Source: Desulfoluna limicola (GTDB lineage Bacteria > Desulfobacterota > Desulfobacteria > Desulfobacterales > Desulfolunaceae). Taken from it: a stretch of 64,000 nt of DNA. Location of the stretch: positions 4,177,501 through 4,241,500 of the forward strand of contig NZ_AP024488.1 in NCBI RefSeq assembly GCF_021654575.1, given 5' to 3'. Below the pieces are notes generated by a model, which saw nothing but the letters and a program-made list of their open reading frames with translations, was not told the origin of the DNA and searched no databases. The first letter of the stretch is position 1; every line of letters begins with the position of its first letter. A program made the translations under genes and the position numbers. Below, piece after piece: positions 40,143 to 51,100 of this stretch.

Positions 40143-41831
40143 TCACAGCAGATCCGCCTGAAGGGTGAAGTGAAAGCGCACGTCATGCCGATTTCCTTCC
40201 TGATACCCCACGGGGATTCCGGCAATCAGCCGCCCGGAAAAGCGCTCGCCCAACGCCATGCGCAGCCCCGCGCCGAAGCTGGTGAGGTAGTCATTTGCGT
40301 TGTAGCCTTCGCCATTGCCTTTAAAGGGAAATGCCCCGCCATGGTCGATGAAGACAAGACCACGAATCTGATCCCGCAAAGGTCGTCCCAGAAATGACTC
40401 TTCCAGGGGAAGGGGGAACTCCACTTCGGCGATAGCAAGATACCCTTGATCGCCCACGAGCAGGCCCTCTTCATAGCCCCGAACCGTGGTCATCCCCCCC
40501 AATTGGAACTGATCCGTGGAGGGCAGCATGTCCGTGTCGGAGAGTTGATAGATGCCTTTCAAAAGAAGCGTCGTGTCCAGCGGAAGCTGCTGGTAACGAA
40601 TCACATGCCCTTTAAGGGTCCAGAAGTTCTCCCGGGTGCCATTGAGGGAAAAGCCCCGTGTCACCTCCTGGTGGGTCAGCCAGAGGCCGGTCCCGTCAAA
40701 CCTCTGCCAGTCGAGCCCTCCGTTGTAGTCATGGACACGGGAGGTGTAGAGGGAAAACCCGTTGGACTCACTCTCCGACTCTTTAAGCTGGGCGCCGGTA
40801 AAAACGGTCATCTGTGACCGCGACCTTGCCCAGAGGATATGGCTGAACGACACCCCTATGGTCCGTGAATCCCCTTCCAGGTTCAGATCCCGGAATTCAC
40901 CCTCCTTGATCTCCACATCCCCTTGGTCGTAGAGCAGAGACATGCGGGTGCCCCGGTGGTTGAAAGGAACCCCGTACTCCATATGCAGGTTTCGGCTGCC
41001 CTTGGACTGATTCCATTCGAGATTGGCAACATCGGCCACCCCAAGAAGGTTTCGGGCGCTCACCTGCATGCCGCCCCTCCCCTTGCCGGTGTTCTCGCGC
41101 CCCAGGTTATCCGCCGTCAATCTTGCCTCCAGGCGTTTGGGCTCCTTGACGTGGATCAGCAGGTCTGTGGTTCCGAAGTCCTCTCCGGGCACCATTTCGG
41201 ACACCAAAGGGGTGTTGTTGGCTGCCATAAACAGCCTGAGGTCCGTCTCCAGCTGATCCACCCGCACAAGATCCCCTGATTTCAGGGTAAGACTGCGCTC
41301 AAGGTACCCATCATTCATGTGACGGCTTCCATCAATGCGGATGGCACCGATCCGGCCCTCCACCAGCTTCAGGGTCACCACCCCCTTCTCCACCGTCTGC
41401 GGCGGCAAAAGAGCACGAGCCGTGAGAAACCCCTTCTCCTTGTAGAGCTCATTCAACCGAGCCACGGCGTCCAACAACTCGTTGATGGAGATGACGCGTC
41501 CTTCAAGGGGACCTATGACGCTCTTAATCTCATCGGGTGTAAGAATCTCCGATGCCCCCGTCACGATCTTCGACACCTTCAGGGTCCGACCCCCACCTTG
41601 TCGTTGCGGCCTCTCGCCCTCTTCCGGAGCAACAACCGGAGCGGGCTCATCCTTGGCGCGTGCCGCATCCTTCAACCGCTTTTCGATGCGGTAATAATCC
41701 TGAATCGCCTTGCTGTTCTGATCCACATCCGCCCGGGACGGAGGGGACGCCGCACTTGCCGTAGCTCCCAAAGCCAGAACGGCTGCCATCATTCCTGCTG
41801 CAAAAAAACGCTTCATCCATCTCTCTTTCAT
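40143..41831 (-). CDS. TpsB-type two-partner secretion transporter (ShlB/FhaC/HecB family)
   Basis: A 562-residue outer-membrane transporter for the adjacent giant adhesin. A signal peptide (MKRFFAAGMMAAVLALGATASA after a short leader) is followed by a plug-helix region (SRADVDQNSKAIQDYYRIEKR), two POTRA domains (TLKVSKIVTGASEILTPDEIKSVIGPLEGR; VVTLKLVEGRIGAIRIDGSRHM) and a 16-strand barrel. The conserved VRGYEEG (family VRGY/F on the long loop L6) and FIDHGGAF are present. The last residue pattern FTLQADLL is barrel-like. ATGs at 41831 and 41816 are both possible. It lies downstream of tpsA on the same strand with a 284-nt gap containing a repeat copy. POTRA domains bind the TPS domain of the partner. 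Confidence 0.92.
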   Translation of the reverse strand: MKERWMKRFFAAGMMAAVLALGATASAASPPSRADVDQNSKAIQDYYRIEKRLKDAARAKDEPAPVVAPEEGERPQRQGGGRTLKVSKIVTGASEILTPDEIKSVIGPLEGRVISINELLDAVARLNELYKEKGFLTARALLPPQTVEKGVVTLKLVEGRIGAIRIDGSRHMNDGYLERSLTLKSGDLVRVDQLETDLRLFMAANNTPLVSEMVPGEDFGTTDLLIHVKEPKRLEARLTADNLGRENTGKGRGGMQVSARNLLGVADVANLEWNQSKGSRNLHMEYGVPFNHRGTRMSLLYDQGDVEIKEGEFRDLNLEGDSRTIGVSFSHILWARSRSQMTVFTGAQLKESESESNGFSLYTSRVHDYNGGLDWQRFDGTGLWLTHQEVTRGFSLNGTRENFWTLKGHVIRYQQLPLDTTLLLKGIYQLSDTDMLPSTDQFQLGGMTTVRGYEEGLLVGDQGYLAIAEVEFPLPLEESFLGRPLRDQIRGLVFIDHGGAFPFKGNGEGYNANDYLTSFGAGLRMALGERFSGRLIAGIPVGYQEGNRHDVRFHFTLQADLL

Positions 41832-41848
41832 GTTGAATAACCCCAAAA

Positions 41849-41929
41849 AAGGGGATGATCCCCTGGACCCCAAATTTGCGAATGCGCTCCGGGTGTCATA
41901 GTCCAAGTTCCTCGCATCCGCATTCGCGC
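41849..41929. repeat. modular repeat copy between tpsA and tpsB
   Basis: AGGGGATgATCCCCT at about 41850-41864 (first hairpin, again with a new but paired stem), GGACCCCAAATTT, then GCGAATGCG...AAGTTCCTCG...CGCATTCGC at about 41878-41927. A second copy of the first hairpin in reverse (CCAGGGGATCATCCTCTGG) lies at 42097-42115, next to the tpsA stop. The pair brackets the gap between the two secretion genes. Confidence 0.75.
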
Positions 41930-42115
41930 ACCATGTGGTTTCATCCAATCGATGTCATAAGGGCATGCGCTATGGTTACCCTTGAACAATGCAAACAGTG
42001 CCCAGAAACCAGCACCCTCTAAATATAATGACAGAGGCTGGTTTATATCACCCCCCGCCCCCGATGAGCCCAGGCGAATCGGGGGCCACCCGGGGTCCAG
42101 GGGATCATCCTCTGG

Positions 42116-45100
42116 TTACGGGGCCACCACGTCGAAGGTTTCATCCATCCCCAGGGCTTGATTTCCAAGGGACACCGGTGGTGTATCCAGAGGCATGGAA
42201 AGGGGTGCCGTCATGGTCGGCATTGCGCTGGCGACAGGCCCCATGGGGAGCTGGTCCGGAGCCTTCTCCTTCCTGGGTTCAGGGGCCGAGGCCTGAGCCA
42301 GCTCCTTTTCAACCTGGCGAACCATGCTGTTCTCCGTGCTGAAATCGTTGGTGATAAAGTTGTCGTCGTAGTGAACAGCGCGGGCGTCGGTGGCCACGTC
42401 GAAGGCTTTCATCAGATGGGCGCTGAAGCGCTTGTCTTCCGTATAAAGCTGAAGGGTGCACGCCTGGGGGGTGAGGTTCTCGTTATCGACGATAACGTGG
42501 TTGTACGCGTTTCTGATATCCCCTCGTTTCAGGATACGGGCTGATGCCAGAAAAAGGTCGTCTGAGGCCACCTCGATATCCGCACGCTCTGCCTGGAGGT
42601 TGGAAATGACCACCCCGGGATCCGATTTCAGGTTCAGGTCCACCCACTGGCTCGCCTGACCTCCAGCTGTCTCCACGTCAAGAATCAATGCGCCTTCACC
42701 ACCATCATTACGGGCGGTGAAGGCGACAATCCCTCCTCGAATCAGAGCTTTCCGCGTGACCGCATCAGCCACGGCAACCGAGCCCCCTTCTGAGGCCACA
42801 GCAAGGCTCATCTCAGGACTGATGAGTGTCGTCGCCGCCATGTCGCCCCCTGAGGAAGCCGCCAGGGTCTCCCGGCCTTCCACCTGCCCGAGGACGATGT
42901 CCCCAGAAGCATCCAACCGAACAGATGACGCAGCACCCTGCAACACATCAAGGTCGCCGTTTTCAGCCTTCACCTGAAGGGCATTCCCAGCCGATGCCGT
43001 GATCACAGCAAGGTCCCCATCACGCACCAGAATATCCGCAGATCCGTCCGCAGACTTTACGGACGAAAGGGTCAGCGTGTCGCCCTCCGCCACATAAAGC
43101 CCCTTCCGGGCAGCAAGGGTAACGGCCCCTGTGGAGTCGACCGACAGGCGCCCCTCCAGCGACCCGATGGCCCCGTTTCGGGAGACAACCTGCATGTCCC
43201 GAGCGGTGAGATGAACAGGCCCACTGCCACCGGCAATGGATCCTCCGGCTTCAATGTCTGCATTGCCGTCGGCCAGGGTGATGCGGTCCACCACAAGGCC
43301 ATCGGCTTCCTTAAGGGTCACGTCGCCAACTGACGCGACATGGATCTCAACGGTCTCTACCTGCGTGTCGGTATCCACGTCCCCTTTGGTCTCCACCACA
43401 AGCGAGCCCGATGTGATGCGGGTTTCGGAGTTGCCGTCATTTGCAAGGGACGCGGCTTTGAGTTTCGTGATGTTTCCAGCACTCATGGAGCCGGCCTGAA
43501 GGGCACCTTCGGTCTCTTCAAGGTAAATGCTCTCTCCGGCGGACAGGTTTACAATCCCGTGGCTATTGACATTCAGCACGTTAGCCGATGCCCCAATGGA
43601 TCCCGAGGCACTCAGGATTACCCCCGCACCGGTCACGTCCACCGATTCATTTTGGCCCACAAGGTCTCCGTTGCGTGCTTTCAGGGTGACATCACCTGCT
43701 GTGGCGACGGACTCCAGGGTCAGGTCACCGTCGGTCTCTTCCAGGTTCACCGTACCGGTTGCCATGAGCTTGACGCTGCCTGCATCGATGTCGGTGTCCA
43801 CACCCCCCCCTGCAGAGAGAACCACACGTGTTGCGGAGATATTCACCACCTCATCATTGGTGTCGGTAATCGAGCCGGCCACTGTAAGGTCCACCAGGTC
43901 AGATGCCGTCACCCCGTCCAGGGCGAGGTTTCCATCGGCGGTCACATGGATATTGCCCGGAGCCTTCATGGCGCCTTGGGATGTCGCAATTCGAATTTTT
44001 TGTGTATTCGTGCCGATGTTCCCGTTCTTTGCCACCAGTTCGGCTCGGCTGCCTGAGACATCCACCGCCTCATCGGCGTCGATATCCACAAGGTTGTCCG
44101 CCGCCACCAGTCGAACGGTTCCGATTGAGGTCACCGCCTGGGTCAGGTTCAAGTTGCCTTCGGTCTCTTCCACATCAATGCCCGTGGCAGCAGTCAATGT
44201 AAGCCGGTCAGAGTTCACATCCAGGTTCACGGAGCCGGTCTCCGAGGTAAGGACGATCTCACCGCTGGTCAGGTTCACGTCGTCCCCGTTGGCATCAAGG
44301 AGCGCCCCCTTCCCAGCAACCTGAATGTTTCCAGCCGTTGCCACCTGGCCAAAGGCAAGATCGTTTTCCGTTGCAACAATGTGGATATCTCCCACCGATT
44401 GAGCAGAAAAGACCCCATTCAAACCGGTCTGGACCACCTCCAGGGCGTCGGCCTCGCCGATGCCTGCCGTTCCGCTTGTCAGGACGAAAGAGTTCGCCTT
44501 CACATTCCAGGCGGCATCTGCTCTGCCATCGGAGATGGCATCCCGCACGTTCAGGGTCGCCGTCCCATTCTGAGCCTCCACCTGATCCACGGCATAGCTT
44601 CCGTTGGGAATGTTCACCGTCACAGAGCCGGAACCGGAGGCGATACGGTCTGCCGTAAAATCTGCATGGTTGTTGGCGTTCACGGTGACATCACCGCCCC
44701 CTTCGATGGCGCCGATCTCGTAAGAGGCTGTGGCATCGTGGGTGGTCTCCGTGTAAGCGTATTCATCCCAGGAGATGGTTTTGTCCTCTTCCGGCACATC
44801 GTTCCACTCGTCCTCTGTCATGTCCGCAGGTTTTTCTATCGCCTGGGTCTGATGCGTGACGGTGACACCCACCGTCTCTGTGGAGCCATCCCCCAAAGCA
44901 ACAGAAAGATCGTCACCGGCAGCAATCCGGTTCAGGCTGGTTTTTCCGTCCAGGACATAGGTACCATCGATTAGGGTGGCAGCGCCCAGGTTTCGAGTCA
45001 CCGCCATATTCAGGTTGCCCCCGGCCTCTGCCGTCACCTCGCCTGCCCGCATCACGGCGAGCACAGCGGAGTCACGGGTTCCGATATCCCCCCCAGCCTT

Positions 45101-48100
45101 CAGGGTCAGATTGGTGGCCCGAGCCTCACCGTCACCCGTGGCAAGGATGTTTCCGGTATCAGCTGTAATGGTTACGCTGCCATACTCATTGTCAATGAGA
45201 CCCGTCATCAAAAGGTCCCCGCCGTTCTCACTCCCGATGGAGACGGAGCACCCGGTTTCAGAGGCCGGCTTGATGGTAAAATCGTGGGTGTTGGTGGCAA
45301 TCACCTCCACATTGGGATCCCCTGTCGCCACCCCGGAGACCTGTATGTTTCCGACATGAAGGTTTTTTGAGGACTTGTTGGTCACATGCACCGAGTCGTA
45401 GGTGTTCTTCAAGTAGATGGTCCCGTTTCCAGTGACGGTGCCGTCCGTAGCGGAGAGCTTTACCTTGCCGATCTTGTCGTTGATGATGTCCCCCATCACC
45501 AGGTTGCCGCCCGCGTCGGTTGTCACAGTGGTGGCCGTGGCCTTTTCAACAGAGCCATCCTCGGCAATCACCAGCTCAGGGTTGGCCGTGCCCAAAAGGT
45601 GCACATCGGCATTGAGGAGAATGCTGCTGCCATGGGACCGCGTGCCATGGGTTTTGGCCTCGGTTTCGCTGTTCAACACCTTTTCGATGGTCTTGGTGAT
45701 CCACTTGACAACCTTCTTCACCAGCTTGCCCACAAAGGGGATTTTGGAGACAACACTTGAGATGGTCTTGATGGTGGTGGTGATGAACTTCACCACGGTC
45801 TTGGCCTGGGTCTCGGCCTTTTTCTTGTAGTTGTCATTTAAAAGCGTCGATTGGGTCTGCACATCCAGCGCGGAGGTTTCGACCCGTGCTCCGGAAGCAA
45901 GGTTCACGTTGGCATGGACGTTGGCGGTGCCCGTCGCGTCCGAGTACAGGCTTCCGGTAACGCCCGCATCAATTTTTGACACGGCGCTACTCTCCACGGC
46001 CATTCCCTGCTGAAGGGCCCGGATGGTCACCGATTGATCCCCGTTCACGGTGGCCCCTTGCTCAACAGTCACGTTGGCATGGCTCGTCACGTCCACATCA
46101 GAGGTGGCCCTGGAGACCGAACTGGCCGCAATGGTTTGGGAGAAGGCATCGCCTATGGCGACAAGTTTCACGGTATTTGCCGTGAGATTTACCGTATCCG
46201 CATCCACAACGGCGTCTCTTCCCACCCGCACATCGGTGTTTGCCGTCACATCCACGTCCACCGTCACCTGGTTTTCGGTGATGCCGCCACCGGACGTCAG
46301 GGTGCCCTTGCCCGCGGCCGTGATATCGGAGAGGGCTTCGACCGTGGCGTCATTTGCCGCCACAAGCTGAGCGCTGTTGTCCACCTCGGCAAGGGTTGTC
46401 GTGGTCACCTTTGTTCCGGTGTAAGCACCGCCCACACCCAGGAGGCCTCCAAGCCCGCCCGTGTTGATCGCCCCTGCGTCCACAAGGGTATCTGCTGTCA
46501 CGCGAGCATTGCCGCCTGCGTCAACGGTAGCCCCCGAAGCCAGGCGGGCCTTGGTTGTCCCTGTCACAACGGTATTCGCATGGGTGGCCCCGGCAGCGGC
46601 AACGCCCCCCACGATGCCGATGGCCTCACTTGACGCGATGGCGTCGCTGCCAGCCAGAATCAAGGCATCGCCGGTCACCTTTGACCTGGAATTTGCGGCC
46701 GCTTCGGCCGTCACGGTGCTTGTAACAAAGGTTTCTGACTTGGTTCCCACAGCAGCCACCACCCCGCCGGCCCCGGCAATGGATACAGAGGTAGCCTTCC
46801 CTCCAAACCGGGCAAGAACGGTCATAGACCCAACAGTTCCCCCGTCACCCTGCCCCACCTGACTGCCGCTTCCTAAGCGTGCCGTTACCTCAGAGTTTCT
46901 CTGGGTCCGGGCAAGGGATGCCCCCACCGCTGCACCCCCCACAGAGGCACCCGTGGCGGTCGTGTTGAGGGTCCGAACCTCTTCGGCGGATATCGTCAGG
47001 TTCCCTGCGTTGTCCACACAGGTATCCTCTCCCATCTCCGCCTTTGTCACATTGGCTTCATCCAGCCAGGCCACGGCAGCGCCGATGCCCACCAGACCAG
47101 CCGATCCGGCATAGGCCCTTACCTCAGAGATCTTGCCGGCAAGATCACGGGCCATGGCCGATACGTTGAGATCGAATCCGGCAGAAAGGGTGTTCCGCTC
47201 ACCGGTCAAGGCCAGGGTGTTGTTTCGAACCTTTGCCACCCCCACGCCTCCGCCGACCCCCACGGTCCCTCCGGCTACGGCACCGGATGTGATGGACACA
47301 TGGGTCTGATCAAGGGCATCTACGGAAAGATTTCCCCCTGCAGCCAAGGTAACATCCGATTCCGTGGCCGCCTGTGTCACAAGCTGTGCTGAAGAGGCAT
47401 TGAGTTCACCCGAAACTCTAATCCCGGTGGTCTCTCCGAGGGCAGCCTTGCTCTCGTCATTGTCCACCTCATCGCCCACCTGATTTCCCGCAAGCTGGCT
47501 GTCAAGGCTTGAGGATGTTGCCCCATTCCCAATGGCTGTCTGGGCATCCCCATCCAAGGCCTCTCCCACAAAAATCAGGGAGGTGGCCCCGCTGATGCCT
47601 GTGGCACTGCCACCGGCAGCGGCAACTGTTACCGAGGAGAGATCTTTCTTCGACTCCGCATCCATCGTGATGTTACGACCGGCTTTCACAGTGGCCCCGG
47701 AGCCGACCTCGGCCTTTGTGGTGGTGCGAACGGTGGAGATATCGGCTGAGGCCCCCACGCCCACAGTCCCACCGCCTGCGGCACTGCCCCCACGGCCTTC
47801 CACTGTCAGATCATGCAGGGCTGAAATGTGTACGTCCTGCTGGAGGCCTTTCGCGGTATCATTGACTCGAGAGTTGTTGCCAAGGCGCGCTGTGGTGACC
47901 GATTCCACGGTCTTCACGGAAACCGCCCCTGCCACACCGACCATGCCGCCCAAGGCTCCGGCAGCTGTCACCGAGTGAAGGGATTCACGGGTGTCTGAAT
48001 CTATGGAGAAGGTCTTTGCGGCATCCAGGTGGTTTCCCGTGCCGGTGGTGGCGCTGGTGGTGTTGACCAATTTCATGACCGAAACCGAGGCACCGACACC

Positions 48101-51100
48101 GGCAACCCCACCCCCGGCAGCGCTGCCGGCAAAATGGGTCACCTCCGCATCCTCAAGGGCAGAAATCCCTAGATGTTCCCCGGCGGCAAGGGTAACCCCT
48201 TTGCCCGTGGACGCCGTCACCTTGTTTTTCATGGTCGTCACGGCAACGGTTCCTGCGATCCCTGCTGTCCCCGCCACGGAAAAACCGGATGCGTGGGTAT
48301 CCAGGATGTCATGGCTGGCCGCTGCCATGTCCAGGCTGCCCCCCACCTGAAGGACAGCAGCACTCTCCGCATCAGGCCTTTCGTCGGTTCCCACCGTCAC
48401 CGATGTCTCTTTGGCAAAAACCGCCACATCGGCCCCTGCGCCCACGGCACCTTTTCCCCCGGCGCTTGCTGAGCCGGCAACCATGGTAAGATCGGTGGTG
48501 TCCATGGCCGCCATTCGAAAATCAGCCCCTTCAGCGGATGCCATGGCACCGGTGGTGGTCACCCCATCGGCCACAAGCACCGCTGTGCGTGTCTTGGCCA
48601 CTGTGGTGGAGGACGATCCGGCCAGGGCAGCCGAGCCTCCCCCGGCCCCTGAGGCCACGAGCCCTTTGACCTTCTGGAAGACTTTGGCCACAAAGGCGAT
48701 GCCTTTGGAGGCAAGGGTCTCATCAGCCCCGCCCGTTTTGTCCCCGGTCTCAACCTGACGGTCGGTGCCGCTCCCCAGGGCCTCCAAGGAGGCGCCCTTT
48801 TCCACGTTGACTGTTGTCTGGGACAACAGGGTGTTCACAAGCACCGAGCCGCCGACGCCCACGTTGAGTCCAGCCGCCTCGCTGCCGGCCACACCGGTGA
48901 CAGAAGAGATATCCACAGCCCTGGCATCAAGGTTTTCCCCTGCACGAACCGTGGCCAGACTGCCGATGCCGGCCTGGGTCTGGTTGCTGAGGGAGTTGAC
49001 CACCACAGCACCGGAGGCCCCGGCCTTAAGGGCCTTGCCGGAGCTGACAGCCCGCGCGGCAAGGTCATTGTCCAATGTGGCTTCCATGGAAAGGCTCTTT
49101 GCCGAGGCAACCTGAGCACCGGTGCCCACAGAGGCCCGTGTGGTGGCATCCATCACGGAGGTGGCGCTGCTCACGCCCACACCAACCCCATTGGATTCAC
49201 CCATGGCACCGGCAAAGGTGCGGGTACGGGAGTGGTTTTCCGCCTGGATGGACGTGCTGCCTGAGGACTCAAGGACGGTGAAATCGGCCACCGTCGCTTC
49301 GGTTGTCTCACTCACGGTGGTGACGGCAAAAGCACCGGCAAGGGAAAGAGAGCCGTTTGCCTCGCCACCGGCCGTGGCCTCGGTAAAATGGTTCGCCGCT
49401 TTCCTGTGCGCCTCCCGGTCGGCAGCACTTAAATCTTCAAGGCCATCTAAGGCTGGTGTCTCCGCACCCACGCGGTTGCGGATGGCCTGAACCGTCAGGT
49501 CCCCTGTGGTGAGCTGCCCGCCTACCATGGCCTGGGTGGTGGAGCTGGCGTTCACCAGGGCAAAACTGGCCCCGATGGCCGTGCCCTTCAAATACCCGCT
49601 GGACTCCGCAAAGGATCCGGACGAAGCTGCAAGGCGCTCGGTATCGGTGGCTGACACCCGGGTATCCCCAGCTGTGACGGTGCCTCCTTCAATGGCGGCC
49701 CGCGTGGTATTGGAGGCATTGACAAGGGCCAGGGAGCCCGCCACGCCGATGTTCTTTGCCCCTGCACCGGCTTCGGCCCGGGCGGCCAGCAAGTCGTCCG
49801 AAGCGGTGTCCGCGTTGCGCTTTGCCTCTGCAGACACGGTGAGGGTACCCCCGGCGTTCAAGACTGTCCCGGTGCCCACGGTGGCGGAGGCCTCTTTGTC
49901 AAGTTCGGCAATGGCCACGCCCACGCCGACACCTGCGGCCCCTTCGGCAACAGCGGCCCCGCTGCCCACGGTCTCGTATCGCGAGGTCTCAGAGGCGCTG
50001 ACCTCAGTATTTCCCGTGGTGGTAATCCGGGCGCCCCCGGCAATCCCCGCAAGGGTCTTGTTGGAAAGGGAGTTGACACCCACGGCCGCGGCCACGGCGA
50101 TGCCGCCTTTGCCGGTCTTGGCTTTTTTCAGGTTTTTGCCGCTGGCAGAGGAGTCGTCGCCATTATAGCGATCCGCCTTGGCCCCTTTGGCCGAGGCTTC
50201 CGCCTGTACCCGATCGTCACTTTCGCTCCGGGCCGACAATGCCACATCGCCCTGGGCATCGATATCCCGTGTGACACCGGCTTCGGTGACAGCGCTGTTT
50301 GTGCCCACGGCCACACAGGCTCCCACCGCCACGTTGCCGCTGGCATTGCCGCCGGCATTGGTCTGATTGGTGGACCTGGACTCTGCGGTCACCGAAAGGG
50401 CATCGGTGGCAAGGGCGGCCCCACCCTCGATGAGGGCCCTGGTTTCATTCTGATCCGAGGTCAGGGCCACGGCCGCATCCAGAGCCATCTTGGACGTATC
50501 TCCGCCGGCCGAGGCGTTTCCGGCCACGGCGTCGGTGGTCTGTGTTGAATAGTTGAAGGCGGAGACATTCACCCCGGCCCGTTGCACCATGGTGGACGTA
50601 CCCCCCAGAACAGCCAGGCTTTTGTGCACGGTCCGGTTGGAGGCAAAAGAGGCTCCGATACCCGCTGTTTTGCCCTCGCCAACGGCACCGGCCTGGGCCA
50701 CGGAGCGGCTTGAGTTGTTGGAGGTAATGTCGATCTGACCGCCCACATCCAAGATGCCGTCGGCCCTGGCCTCCAGAGTGTTGTCCACCACATTGATGGC
50801 GGCGGCCCCGGAAACGCTGACGCCGCCACCCCCGGCGCCTGCATTGGCCCTTGCTTCAAAGGTGCTGGTGCAGTAGCCGCCCTCCGAGGGGCCTGAGGTG
50901 AGGGTCAGGTTGGAGCCGGACACCCGAGCCCCCTCTTCAATCACAGCCCGCCCATCCTGGCGTGCCACGTTCACGGCCACCCCTGCCCCGATGGCAGCGG
51001 TGTCACCGGCGGCAGACCCGTCACCTTCGGCCGCCACATCCAGCTGGGATGCCGCGGCAATGCGCACGTCGCCAGAAGAGGTGACATGAACACCCTTACC

